Assembly: GCA_038207625.1 (NCBI GenBank)
Contig: JBBQZO010000011.1
Coordinates: forward strand, 80,115 to 144,114
From: JBBQZO01 sp038207625
GTDB lineage: Bacteria; Pseudomonadota; Gammaproteobacteria; Burkholderiales; Burkholderiaceae_D
Length of the DNA: 64,000 bases
Direction: 5' to 3'
Shown: positions 9,116 through 17,776 of the stretch, one piece after another
Layout: every line of letters starts with the position of its first letter
Numbering within the stretch: position 1 is the stretch's first letter
Made by a program: the position numbers and the translations under genes
Notes under the pieces: generated by a model
What the model saw: only the letters and a program-made list of their open reading frames with translations
Told to the model about the DNA's origin: nothing
Databases searched by the model: none

Positions 9116-10473
9116 GGTGATGCTCCAACTTGTAAGGCGGCGGCGGCAGCAAGCACCGCTGGCGTGTTTGTGATCAGGCGTACTTGCCAGAAGGGGTTGA
9201 ACAGGCTGGCCAGCTCCTGCACGCCGTGATCGCGCGCCTCGAAGCGCTCGAAATACACTTCGGAGGTGGCCACGGCGGCCATCACGTCGCCCGCTGGCTT
9301 GCCTTGGTAGAGATTGAACTGGCCTGCCGGCTTGATGTCGGAGCGACCCGCCGAGGTGCGCGTTTCGGTGTTCGCGCGCGTCAGGCGTATCGCAAACTGC
9401 AGGCGCGGGTCGCGCTTGGCCGGGTCCGGGTTCTCGGGCGTGTAGCCCAGCGCGCTGTCGGAGATCTCGTAAAAATTGGGAACCCCGCTGTAATGCCAGC
9501 TGCTGCCCGACGTCGAGGCGGACTGGCTGCCGCTGCCCAAGGGATAGCTGGTAATGGTCTCGCAGTGCAAACCCGTTAACTTCAATTTCAACTTTTCGAT
9601 GCGCAAATTGGCCTCATCGTCGGCCTTCCATTCGTCGAAGCCGTTCAGTGTCGTCGAGCCGGTTCGCACGGCGTCGCCGCGCGGGGTAAACGAGCACGGC
9701 AAAGGCGTGTGCGACGACCAGGACCGGTCCCTGACGAACTCGTCCTTCTGAGCCGCCGCCAGTTCGGTATCGCGAAAGCGGGTGCGATCGTCGCCGGTGC
9801 GTGGCGTGATAAACGGTTTGCCGTCAAACAGCGTGTAGTTGTCGGTCAGTGGAATCGGATCGACCTTGACGGCGCCGTCGCCGGTGTAATTGGCGTCCGC
9901 GACCTCCTTCGTCAATCTGGTGCGGGCCGGCAGAAAGCTCAGGTACATCGCAGTCTGGGCCAGTTGCATCTCCACTTTGGCCACTTCGCCGGCCGCGACG
10001 ACGAGCGGACCGACGGCGCTGAATCCCTGATTGGCGGCCTCGACCACCAGCGCGCCGACCTCCCAGCTCAGGGCGTAACACAAGGGCGCATATTCGACCA
10101 AGCCGAGTAACACGGGAACCGAATAGATGGTGTAGCAATCGAGCGGCGGCACGTCGTCGGCGTGACTTTGCGAGTACTGCAACCAGGATGAAATGCTGAC
10201 CATCTGGGCGATCATGGTCTCGTTGGCCATCATCGCGCGATTGGTGTAGGCGTCGAAATTGAGGGCGCGCGCGTGCATCACGCCGGCGCTGTAGGCGACC
10301 GCGTCGGCGGTGTTGACCAGCTTGGTTTTTTCGGCCGACAGCTGGCCGGTGTTGAACACGAAAAAAAGCGCTGCCATCCCGCCGATCAAGACAAAGATGC
10401 CATAGATCAGCGCCTGGCCGGTTTGGCGGCCAAGGCGGAGCAATGCGGCGGGAGGCGATGTGGTTCTGGGCAT
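9112..10473 (-). CDS. TadG-like Flp pilus assembly protein
   Basis: 453 residues. The N-terminus has a TadG/TadE-type anchor: GRQTGQALIYGIFVLIGGM with a hydrophobic helix, followed by NTGQLSAEKTKLVNTADAVA, typical of the putative Flp pilus-assembly TadG-like region. The large remainder is extracytoplasmic. The ATG at 10473 was chosen because the prepilin-like region follows directly; a GTG at 10560 is an alternative and neither has a strong Shine-Dalgarno. It is the second gene after flp and overlaps the next gene by 4 bp. No von Willebrand domain motif was seen. Confidence 0.8.
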   Translation of the reverse strand: MPRTTSPPAALLRLGRQTGQALIYGIFVLIGGMAALFFVFNTGQLSAEKTKLVNTADAVAYSAGVMHARALNFDAYTNRAMMANETMIAQMVSISSWLQYSQSHADDVPPLDCYTIYSVPVLLGLVEYAPLCYALSWEVGALVVEAANQGFSAVGPLVVAAGEVAKVEMQLAQTAMYLSFLPARTRLTKEVADANYTGDGAVKVDPIPLTDNYTLFDGKPFITPRTGDDRTRFRDTELAAAQKDEFVRDRSWSSHTPLPCSFTPRGDAVRTGSTTLNGFDEWKADDEANLRIEKLKLKLTGLHCETITSYPLGSGSQSASTSGSSWHYSGVPNFYEISDSALGYTPENPDPAKRDPRLQFAIRLTRANTETRTSAGRSDIKPAGQFNLYQGKPAGDVMAAVATSEVYFERFEARDHGVQELASLFNPFWQVRLITNTPAVLAAAAALQVGASP

Positions 10474-10579
10474 GTGAAGGCGGAGGACTTGTTTGGTGCG
10501 GCCACCATCAGCCGTACGGGTTGGAAAAGAAACTGCGCTTGGTATGGCAGTCCCTTTCACGCTTGGCGCACTGGACTAC

Positions 10580-10867
10580 TTACTGCTGCGCGCCTTTGGT
10601 GTTGTTGTCGGTGTAGGTGGTCAAGGTGCGGTTGTCGACGCCGGCGGCGGCGGCCCTGGTGGCGGCGGCCTGTGCGGCGGTCACTTGCGCGGCGCCGCTG
10701 GTGCCGGAAATCTCGGCGGCGATACCGGCCATCTGGTTACGGATCGTCGCGCCGAACAGCTGGGTCACGGCGATGGCGGCGACCGCGATCAGCGCCACGA
10801 TGATGATGTACTCGGTCATGCCCTGGCCGAGCTGACGGGTTTTTTTCACTAACGATGAGATACGCAT
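10580..10867 (-). CDS. flp: Flp-type major pilin
   Basis: 95-residue Flp/Fap pilin precursor. The leader MRISSLVKKTRQLG is followed by QGMTEYIIIVALIAVAAIAV, the class IVb signature with cleavage expected after Gly and Glu/Tyr at +4/+5 of the mature protein. The start at 10867 has AGGAG nine bases upstream. The C-terminal tail is longer than in canonical Flp (about 50-60 residues mature) and is rich in Ala/Thr. It is first in the Tad operon and is followed by a gap of about 100 bp, which would allow differential expression. Confidence 0.95.
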   Translation of the reverse strand: MRISSLVKKTRQLGQGMTEYIIIVALIAVAAIAVTQLFGATIRNQMAGIAAEISGTSGAAQVTAAQAAATRAAAAGVDNRTLTTYTDNNTKGAQQ

Positions 10868-11440
10868 GAGAGAACTCCTAAATGTGGGTTTGCAATGACG
10901 GCTTGCTGCGCCGTAAAAATCAATGCAGCGACAAATTAAAAACACACTTCAACCACAAGCAGGAAATAGGGCACACAAGCTGTCGTGGACTTGGCGACAT
11001 GGGGCGATCTTCAGATTCCCCGCGACGAAATGCAGCAAGGAAACTCACCAAATGTCACTTATGAAATATGTATATAAGAATATCGTTACAAGGTGGCCAC
11101 CTTCGCACACTTGGCGGACTCGACCGGCGGATTTACTGTCGCGTGCGCTTGCGCACGCGATTGACAGCGCGCTGCAATTCGGTTAGCAGCTATGCACGGC
11201 GGCATGCGCGGCGGCATGGTTGTTTTCCCGGCGCACAACGGCGCGGCGCGCCGATATATCACCGGTAAGTGCGCGCCGGCCGAACCGTGTCCACATGAGG
11301 GTGGAGCGGGACTTGCGGAGCGCAACGCGACCAGACGGGAATGGAGGAGGTTGAAACGAAGCGTCCAGACCGGCTACGAGCAGGCCTGGAGCGAAAGACG
11401 GGAATACGAACGCGCGCGCCAGCGGACGCAGGCGCGCGCG
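10868..11440. other. Long leader/intergenic region upstream of the Tad operon
   Basis: No convincing gene. The segment 10900-11100 is distinctly richer in A/T than its surroundings and probably carries the flp promoter on the minus strand, but no clear -35/-10 or sigma-54 pair was fixed. From about 11130 the sequence is GC-rich with no credible coding frame. Confidence 0.5.
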
Positions 11441-11540
11441 GCTCGATCAACTAGTGCGCGGCTCAATCAACTAGTTCGCGGCGCGTTCAACTAGTGCGCG
11501 CCTCAATTAACTAGTGCGCGGCTCGATCAACTGGCGCGCG
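11441..11540. repeat. 20-bp tandem repeat, five units
   Basis: Five head-to-tail units of 20 bp: GCTCGATCAACTAGTGCGCG at 11441, then variants at 11461, 11481, 11501 and 11521. Every unit has CAACTAGTGCGCG or a close form (AACT invariant; last unit CAACTGGCGCGCG). There are no spacers. It lies just past the 3' end of the lipoprotein gene and upstream of the Tad operon. Confidence 0.92.
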
Positions 11541-11588
11541 GCGCGACCAGTGCCGAGGCTGGCCGCGCCGACGGCAAGCGGGCCAGGC

Positions 11589-12272
11589 TTACAAGCCGGC
11601 CGGCCATTCGTAGGTGGGGATCTCTTTCGGATCGGTGCCGAGCACGATCGTGAACGAGCGGTGATTGCTCAGTTCCAGATCGGCGCTGGCATCGCCCGTG
11701 TACTTGAGCAGCGTGGCGCCGTCGTTGACATACACCGACACCGGCAAGCCGGTGATGCCGGCCACGTTGATCGACGACAGTGGCTGTCCCCACACGGTGA
11801 ACAGCTGTCCCAGCGTGAGCCGGTGATACGCCGCCGTTTCGACGTGCACGATGCCTGACGCGTCATGCGTGTGCAGCTCGTAGGCGCAGCCTTGCAAGCC
11901 GATTTGCGAGGGCAGCGCCAGCAGTTCTCCGTTCTTGATGATCGCCACATGGGCATGCACGTGATAGTCCTCGGTGACCAGGCAAGTGACGCCGCCAACC
12001 GTGGCGCCGTGACCACCGGCTGCGCTATCGCCCGTTGCCCACGCGCTGCTGCCAAGCTGCGCCGCACTCAGCTTGGTTGGCACGCTCGCCAGTGCCAGCG
12101 TCGCCGCCGTGGGCGCGGGAACGGACACCACGGGCGGCGTGGGAGTCGGAGACGGTGACGAGCCCGACGTGCCGCCACCGCCACACGCGGACAATGCCAG
12201 CAGCACACATGCGCTGGCACTGCGTGGGAATCGAATGCCGCCTTGCGGCTGTTTGAAGAATAAACGAATCAT
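11589..12272 (-). CDS. His-rich lipoprotein of unknown function
   Basis: 227 residues with a lipoprotein signal (LLALSAC, Cys at 30), a Gly run and a Pro/Ser/Thr linker to about residue 55. The globular part contains DYHVHAHV (His 104, 106, 108) and ELHTHDASGIVHVE (His 134, 136, 143; Asp 137) plus Cys 97 and 129, a pattern that suggests a metal site. No named family is assigned. It stands alone on the minus strand, likely anchored in the outer membrane. Confidence 0.8.
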   Translation of the reverse strand: MIRLFFKQPQGGIRFPRSASACVLLALSACGGGGTSGSSPSPTPTPPVVSVPAPTAATLALASVPTKLSAAQLGSSAWATGDSAAGGHGATVGGVTCLVTEDYHVHAHVAIIKNGELLALPSQIGLQGCAYELHTHDASGIVHVETAAYHRLTLGQLFTVWGQPLSSINVAGITGLPVSVYVNDGATLLKYTGDASADLELSNHRSFTIVLGTDPKEIPTYEWPAGL

Positions 12273-12347
12273 GATGACCTCAATATTAATTACTTGGGGA
12301 AGGCTTGAACGCTGCCGCCGGGCGCGCCGCGCTGACGCGATTCCGAC

Positions 12348-12384
12348 GGAAAAAGAACCCGGCAGACTGCCCTGCCGGGTTCTT
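12348..12384 (-). terminator. Intrinsic terminator after CsgG-like gene
   Basis: Perfect 13-bp stem (AAGAACCCGGCAG at 12353-12365 with CTGCCGGGTTCTT at 12372-12384, 6-base loop). On the minus strand the stem is followed by a T run. It lies about 43 bp past the stop of the CsgG-like gene. Confidence 0.88.
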
Positions 12385-12426
12385 GCTCAGTGGCTGACGT
12401 GCGCCGACAAGGGCGCCGCGCGATAT

Positions 12427-13902
12427 TTACCAGTCGGCTTTTTTGTCGGACGCGTCGGCCGGTTTGCCATCGGCCACCACGGCTTTGCGCGCGCCGGCGC
12501 CGCCCTTGGCGGGCGCCTTGGCCGGCGCTGCGGCGGCGACGGCCGCGTCGTCATGCGCGCCGGCCGGCTTGCCTTGCACCGCTTCGCGCACTTGCAAGGC
12601 GCCCGGCTTGACGCCGTCCAGTTTGGCGCTGATGTTTTCCAGCACGCCGTACGACAAGGTCGGCGTGACGCGGTTGATCACCACTTCGCAGCAGGCCGAG
12701 TCCATATTGCCCAGCGACTGGCCGGTTTGCGGGTCCTTGATTTCCTTGCCCAGCAAATAGACCTTGTAGCGTCCATTTTCAACCACCGCGCTGCCGCCCT
12801 GGCTGAGCACGACGTTGTTGCCGTCGCGCTCGACGACGCTGATCGGGAAAGTCTGCAGCAAAATCGCTTCGGCGGTGCGCTTGATCATGTCGCCCTGCAT
12901 ACCCTTCAACAAGGCCATGCCGTCGACGCCGGTGCCCAGCGTGGTCGGCGCGATCGCCGGCGCCACGCCTTGCAGCGTGGACGACTGCAGGATCTGGCGC
13001 GTGGTCAGGTTGATCATGCGTTGCGACAGCGACCAGCCGCCGGAATAGCTGACCAGGTCACGGTCCGAGGTTTGCAGCTTGCGCACATGCTTGTCGTAGG
13101 CGAGATCGTTGACGACACCGACCCACACCAGGTCCGCGCTCAGGGCCTGGCCCATTTTGGCGAAATCGGCGGTGGCCGTCTGGCCCGAACCGATCATGTC
13201 CAGCTCGCCCTGGATCTCGCCTTCAAACTGGCGGTCGAGCACGGTGAAGCGGCCCGTCTGCGACAAGGTGTCGACGATCTGCTGGCGCAACATGGCCAGC
13301 ACTTCTGCGGCCGGCACATTGCGTCCGCCGATGTTGAAACTGGTTTTCGACGAGCGCAAGGGCGCCACGACGATCTTGATCTTGCCGCTGTCGGCCGGGG
13401 CCTTGAACTTGGCGATTTTCGCTTCGATGTCGGCGCTAAACAGCCCGCCTTTGGCAGCCGGTGGCGTCATCTTCACCACTTTGAATGACGTCACGGCGCC
13501 CTTCGACTGCGTCACGACCTGCTCGGCGAAATGGCTGCCTTGCATGGTGGCGTTGAGCTTGGCGCTGTCGCTGCCGTCGGCCGACTCGAGGTCCAGCGTG
13601 GCGGTCGCCTGCGAATACGTGTGCAGCGTGCCCGAGTCCACCTGCACCGTCGCGCCATTGACTTGCATGATGGCCGTCTTGAGTGCGTCGTTGAGCGCGG
13701 CGCCGGGCGTGATGCCGCTACCGCTGGCAGTGGCGGTGACCTGTTCAAGCTTGCCCACATCCGGCGTCTGGGTCAGGTTCGGACCGGCTGGCGCGGCTGC
13801 GACGGGCGCGCCAGCCGGTGCGGCGACCGGTTCGGTCTTGTTGCAGGCGACCAGGGACACGATGAGCGAGCTCAGCACGACGATTTTCTTAATCATATAC
13901 AT
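12427..13902 (-). CDS. CsgG/HfaB-like outer-membrane lipoprotein
   Basis: 491 residues. Lipoprotein signal ends in LVAC (Cys 20). A N-terminal region of about 150 residues precedes a CsgG-like domain: KIKIVVAPL, AEVLAMLRQQIVDTLSQTG, RFTVLDRQ, then ADLVWVGVVNDL and a C-terminal VERDGNNVVLSQGGSAVVENGRYKVYLLG segment typical of the CsgG/LpoB-related family. The tail is an Ala/Lys/Pro-rich low-complexity stretch. CsgG family members form outer-membrane secretion pores or peptidoglycan-synthase activators; which applies here is unknown. It is last in a four-gene cluster of exported proteins. Confidence 0.85.
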   Translation of the reverse strand: MYMIKKIVVLSSLIVSLVACNKTEPVAAPAGAPVAAAPAGPNLTQTPDVGKLEQVTATASGSGITPGAALNDALKTAIMQVNGATVQVDSGTLHTYSQATATLDLESADGSDSAKLNATMQGSHFAEQVVTQSKGAVTSFKVVKMTPPAAKGGLFSADIEAKIAKFKAPADSGKIKIVVAPLRSSKTSFNIGGRNVPAAEVLAMLRQQIVDTLSQTGRFTVLDRQFEGEIQGELDMIGSGQTATADFAKMGQALSADLVWVGVVNDLAYDKHVRKLQTSDRDLVSYSGGWSLSQRMINLTTRQILQSSTLQGVAPAIAPTTLGTGVDGMALLKGMQGDMIKRTAEAILLQTFPISVVERDGNNVVLSQGGSAVVENGRYKVYLLGKEIKDPQTGQSLGNMDSACCEVVINRVTPTLSYGVLENISAKLDGVKPGALQVREAVQGKPAGAHDDAAVAAAAPAKAPAKGGAGARKAVVADGKPADASDKKADW

Positions 13903-13912
13903 CCATTCTCAG

Positions 13913-13957
13913 AAAAAAAAAGCGGAGCGCCCGGGCCATGAGTCCCTGACACTCCGC
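13913..13957 (-). terminator. Probable intrinsic terminator
   Basis: On the minus strand GCGGAGTG pairs with CGCTCCGC (8 bp with one G-U) across a 20-base loop, followed by nine T residues (A run at 13913-13921). It lies between the 208-residue exported protein gene and the CsgG-like gene and could give partial read-through into the latter. Confidence 0.7.
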
Positions 13958-13972
13958 AAAAAACGTGCGCGA

Positions 13973-14599
13973 TTAAAGCATCGACGTAGCGTCGTTGGCT
14001 TCCTTCGGTACCGGAATGCCATTCGCTTTGGAGAAGTCCATCGCCATCTTCAGCGTGTGCGCCAGGTTCTGTACCGAGTCAGGCAGGTTCTTGACGACAT
14101 ACAGGGCCGACATGGCGCCGCCGCCCAGCGAGGTGATGCTCGGCTTGAAGCCGGCCACGTCCTTGGACATGCTCACGTACTGAATCACGCCCTTGGCCAG
14201 CTCGCTCATGCCGTCGCCAAATTGCTTCTTGCTGGCCGCATCCATGACCACTTTCTTGCCCTGGATTTTTTCTTCCAGCGCCTTGCTGCTGTCGGTCTGA
14301 ACCTTGCTGGCGTCCTCGAGCGAATTTTTGGTCGCGCCTTCGGTCAGGTTTTTGGCCTGCACGGATGCCTTCTCGGCCTCGTCCTTCAAGCCAACCGCGG
14401 CGAGCATGTTGGCGTCGGCCAGCATCACGCTGTGCGCGCCGCCGATGTACTTCGACACGATCTGGTCAGCCGTGACGCTGCCGCCGCTGCCGGTATTGCC
14501 CAGCAGCGACTTGGCGAAGCCGCCCAACTGGGCCGAAGCCGCACCGGAACCGAGCAGCAACGCCGCGCCGACCATGACCGTCAAAGTTTTGTTTTTCAT
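13973..14599 (-). CDS. Periplasmic helical protein in CsgG-like cluster
   Basis: 208 residues with a clear signal peptide (cleavage after ASA). The mature chain is mostly amphipathic helix (ADANMLAAVGLKDEAEKAS, KNSLEDASKVQTDSSKALEEK) and has no Cys. No named family recognised. It is the third gene of the cluster, between the 371-residue exported protein and the CsgG-like lipoprotein, and carries a terminator-like hairpin after it. Confidence 0.78.
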   Translation of the reverse strand: MKNKTLTVMVGAALLLGSGAASAQLGGFAKSLLGNTGSGGSVTADQIVSKYIGGAHSVMLADANMLAAVGLKDEAEKASVQAKNLTEGATKNSLEDASKVQTDSSKALEEKIQGKKVVMDAASKKQFGDGMSELAKGVIQYVSMSKDVAGFKPSITSLGGGAMSALYVVKNLPDSVQNLAHTLKMAMDFSKANGIPVPKEANDATSML

Positions 14600-14672
14600 T
14601 GCGTGTTTCCTAAAAATGTAAGAGTGAAACGAGCTTGCGCGCCGACCAGGCCGGCGCGGCGCGCAAACAAAA

Positions 14673-15788
14673 TTAGTGAATTCCGCCCACGTTCAGGCGG
14701 CTGACGATTTCCTTGGCTGCGGCCATCGACGCATCTTTCAGCGCCTTGGTGGTAGCGGTGGCGTTGTCGGGCGCGATCGCGAAATACTGCACCGGCGGCA
14801 CCGACGCCACTTCACGCGGCAGCGCGCCGGTCAGGTCCATCACGCGTCCGCTGACGGACACGGCGATGCGTTGCAGGCCGGTGTCCGGATCCTGGCTGGG
14901 CGTGCCCACGTCGAACGTGGCCAGCACCAGCAACGGCACATTGGCCTTGCGCAGCGACAGCACGACGCCGCGGATGGTGGCCGGGGCCAGATCGTTGCCC
15001 TTCGAATAGTCGGTGTTGACCGCTTTCAGGTCCGCATCGGTGAGCACGAATTCCGGATCGGCGACGCTGAAACCGGACTGCGAAAACACGCTGGTGACCG
15101 AGGTCTTGTGGCTGGCCATCGGCAGGATGCGAAACGACAGCTCGTCCGATTTGCGCGTGGTGCTGCCGCCCGTTTCGACGTTGATCGAACGGCTGGCGCT
15201 CAGTTTCGCCGAACTCGTTTTGGACGCATTGGTGGCCACCGAATTGGCACGCACCGATTCGCCCTCTTTGCCCTTGGTGCTGCCGCTGGCCTTGACGTCG
15301 CGCTCGATGGTCACTTCCTCGCGCTTGACGACACGGTCGTCGAACGCTTTCACGCCCGCCACTTCGCGTCCGACGAACACATACACCATCTGCGATTTTT
15401 CGCCCGTGCTGGTCTTGCCGGCGCTGCTGGCGTTGCGCAAGGTATTGCGCAGCTTGGCCACATTCAGTTCGGTGCGTACGGCCACCGAATACTTGTGCAC
15501 GCCCGGTTGGTCCTGCTCGTTGAGCACGGTGGTGCTCATGATGAACTTGTCGAGGTTTTCCTCGATCTTCGGCTGGATCGCTTCGAAGTTTTCCGATTCG
15601 GCCTGGCCGTTTTCGGCGAAGTAGCGCTCGATCGACGCCACTTGCGCGGCGCGATAGGCTTTTTCCTTGTCGAGCGAGCTCAACTGGTCACGGTAGGACA
15701 CGGTGCCCACGCCCTTGGTGTTGACCACCTGGGCCACGCAGTGCAGTGAAATCAGCATGGCGCCGATTGCGAGAAGAAGTCGTTTCAT
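14673..15788 (-). CDS. Exported protein of unknown function in CsgG-like cluster
   Basis: 371 residues with signal peptide (LHCVAQ). The first part (SYRDQLSSLDKEKAYRAAQVASIERYFAE) resembles the alpha/beta start of FlgT/LPP20-like periplasmic domains, followed by a Ser/Lys-rich stretch (about 165-215) and a C-terminal domain. Not identified. It directly abuts the previous gene (stop codon and ATG neighbour each other) and is surely in the same transcript. Confidence 0.78.
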   Translation of the reverse strand: MKRLLLAIGAMLISLHCVAQVVNTKGVGTVSYRDQLSSLDKEKAYRAAQVASIERYFAENGQAESENFEAIQPKIEENLDKFIMSTTVLNEQDQPGVHKYSVAVRTELNVAKLRNTLRNASSAGKTSTGEKSQMVYVFVGREVAGVKAFDDRVVKREEVTIERDVKASGSTKGKEGESVRANSVATNASKTSSAKLSASRSINVETGGSTTRKSDELSFRILPMASHKTSVTSVFSQSGFSVADPEFVLTDADLKAVNTDYSKGNDLAPATIRGVVLSLRKANVPLLVLATFDVGTPSQDPDTGLQRIAVSVSGRVMDLTGALPREVASVPPVQYFAIAPDNATATTKALKDASMAAAKEIVSRLNVGGIH

Positions 15789-17003
15789 TTATTTACATGC
15801 CTTTATGATGTCGCGGGTTGCTTCAAATTGCTTGCTGATGTCCTTGGCCGCCGAGGCGGTGCTGATCCATTTGGTATCGCCGGTCGCGAGCGCGTCGGCA
15901 AACTTGAGGTACATGCCGCGGATGGCCGACTCGTAAGCGGGGAAATCGTCGACGCTGACCTGGCCGGCCGGCACCACTTTCACTTCGCCATTCTTGAAGT
16001 CGGAATGGACGAAATCGGTATTCAGACTGGGCTCGAAAAAGCGGATGTTTCCGTAGGCGCCATACACGTAGGAGGCGCCCACATTGTTCTCGCCGCTCTT
16101 GATCTTGGCGAATTTATTGAGGCCAATTTCAAACAGGTAATCGCCCTCGCCGATCTTCAGGTCGAGCGCGTCGCCGTTGTCGAGCCGAAAACTCATCGCA
16201 TTGAGCGCGTGGCCCAGCGCGGTCGGCAGCAGCGGCACGCCCAACTTGGCCGACAGAATGGAGCCGAACGCGTCCGACAGCATCTGCCCGACCAGTTCGG
16301 GATTGCCGCGCATGGCCGCCGGCATCAGCGCCATCGCCTCGGGGGTGACCTGGGCGCGCTTGACCTGGATGGTCTTGGTGCCCGGCGCCGGCAGGCTGGC
16401 CGCCGACATGCGCTTGGCGAACTGGGTGAACAGGCCGCCGTTATCGTCACGCAGCAACAGGTTTTTGACGTAGCCGTCGAGCATCGCCTCGTCCGGCTCC
16501 TGCTCGGACGCGTCAAACACCACCACGCTGATCGGGTAGCTGCGCACCACCGTCTTGGCCTTGTAATCAAAAATCAGCGCGTCGCCGCGCAGGCTGACAA
16601 AGGTTTTGTAGTAGCTGCCGAAGTGTTCGGTCGAGACCGTCTCGCCGGTCATCAGCAGCACCGCCATCAAGGTCTGGTCCGAGCTTTTGGTCGACATCAG
16701 TGTCTCGCGCGGGGCAAATTGCAGCGTCGGGTTGCCGGCCGCGTAGGCCCGCTCGATGACCACGCGCGACAGGCGCGCACTGGCGTCGCCGCCCGCTTTC
16801 AACGCCGCGTCGATCTTGAAGGTGTGGGGAAAGCGCGCCGCCGCCGTCGAAAAATTGCCCGCATACGAAAATCCGGCAAAAGCGACCGTCTGGGCCATGG
16901 CCGGCGCCTGGATCAGGCAGGACGCCAGCACGGCGAGCGTTACGGTGAGTCTGGATGCAAATCGGGTGAAACCACTGTGTGCACAAGCTTGATTCAATGC
17001 CAT
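15789..17003 (-). CDS. Exported protein of unknown function, first gene of CsgG-like cluster
   Basis: 404 residues. The start at 17003 is preceded by AAGGG and gives a signal peptide ending APAMAQT; an earlier in-frame codon at 17105 would place coding in an AT-rich promoter-like region and was rejected. The mature part has SYPISVVVFDASE and a mixed alpha/beta composition; no family recognised. It begins the cluster of four exported proteins. Confidence 0.78.
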   Translation of the reverse strand: MALNQACAHSGFTRFASRLTVTLAVLASCLIQAPAMAQTVAFAGFSYAGNFSTAAARFPHTFKIDAALKAGGDASARLSRVVIERAYAAGNPTLQFAPRETLMSTKSSDQTLMAVLLMTGETVSTEHFGSYYKTFVSLRGDALIFDYKAKTVVRSYPISVVVFDASEQEPDEAMLDGYVKNLLLRDDNGGLFTQFAKRMSAASLPAPGTKTIQVKRAQVTPEAMALMPAAMRGNPELVGQMLSDAFGSILSAKLGVPLLPTALGHALNAMSFRLDNGDALDLKIGEGDYLFEIGLNKFAKIKSGENNVGASYVYGAYGNIRFFEPSLNTDFVHSDFKNGEVKVVPAGQVSVDDFPAYESAIRGMYLKFADALATGDTKWISTASAAKDISKQFEATRDIIKACK

Positions 17004-17103
17004 GTTGCCCTTGGAGAAGACGTTATTAAATAGTCGAAAATCAGATAACACCACGCAAATACCGGCAATGGGTGAATTCTTGCCGCCAATCATGCGCGTG
17101 GGC

Positions 17104-17131
17104 ATTCTAGCAATTTAATGCCAAATGGAAA
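17104..17131 (-). promoter_or_regulatory. Candidate promoter for the CsgG-like cluster
   Basis: On the minus strand TTTCCA, a 16-bp spacer and TAGAAT lie about 100 bp upstream of the first gene of the cluster, inside a markedly AT-rich tract (17104-17220). The match to a sigma-70 promoter is moderate. Confidence 0.35.
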
Positions 17132-17776
17132 CTATCTAAATGTAACGAATATAAGATTTATGCTGAATTATTATTGCCAATCTACTATTTTCGCACAATT
17201 TCTTAACAATGTATAAACAATTTATTTTGACCAAGAGGCACGCCCTGGCGCGCCGCGCCGGCCGGTGTCGCGTCGTTTTGCCAATTGCGCCAGCGTGCCG
17301 GTGCCACGACGACGGCGACGCGGTAGGCCTCTGGCATGGTTGGAAGGCAGGAGTGAGCGCCCGCTCCGGGCATCAAATCGGGCGAGCAAGCGGGACCGGG
17401 CGCACTCACGCCAGGCGGGCCGGCGTCAGCGCAAAGCGAGTACGACGCTCAATGGCGCGATGGGCAACGCGCGACGCACGCGTGCAGGATGGTCGGTCCA
17501 GCGTGGCGACGCGGACCAGGCAACTGGCCGGCGCGACGCCCAGGCGAATTGGCCCGGCACGCCGTGGCCGAGCGGCGCATGCGCGCGATCTGAAAACGCA
17601 TAGTGGGGAAGAATCGGCGCGGGCCAGCGGCACGGCGCCGATACCGGAAACTGCCCGGTAATGCCGCGCGCCGCTAGCGACGTACTGATTGATTCGCAAT
17701 CTGGGAAGCTCGCCCGATACGAATCAACGACTCATGCGCCGGTCTCGCTTGAAAATATCAACGCATCAGCGGCTGC
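17132..17776. other. Gene-free region
   Basis: 17132-17225 is AT-rich and belongs to the promoter zone of the CsgG-like cluster. 17225-17660 is GC-rich with several short open frames on both strands, none with a family signature or a ribosome-binding site. Nothing else recognised. Confidence 0.5.

Noticed and set aside
10868..10990. Sigma-54 promoter for flp
   Set aside because: GG and GC pairs do not have the required 10-base spacing in the leader that was read.
11441..11540. CRISPR array
   Set aside because: Simple tandem repeat without spacers.
17209..17661. Coding frames in the GC-rich region
   Set aside because: No ribosome-binding site, low-complexity Arg/Ala composition and no family similarity.
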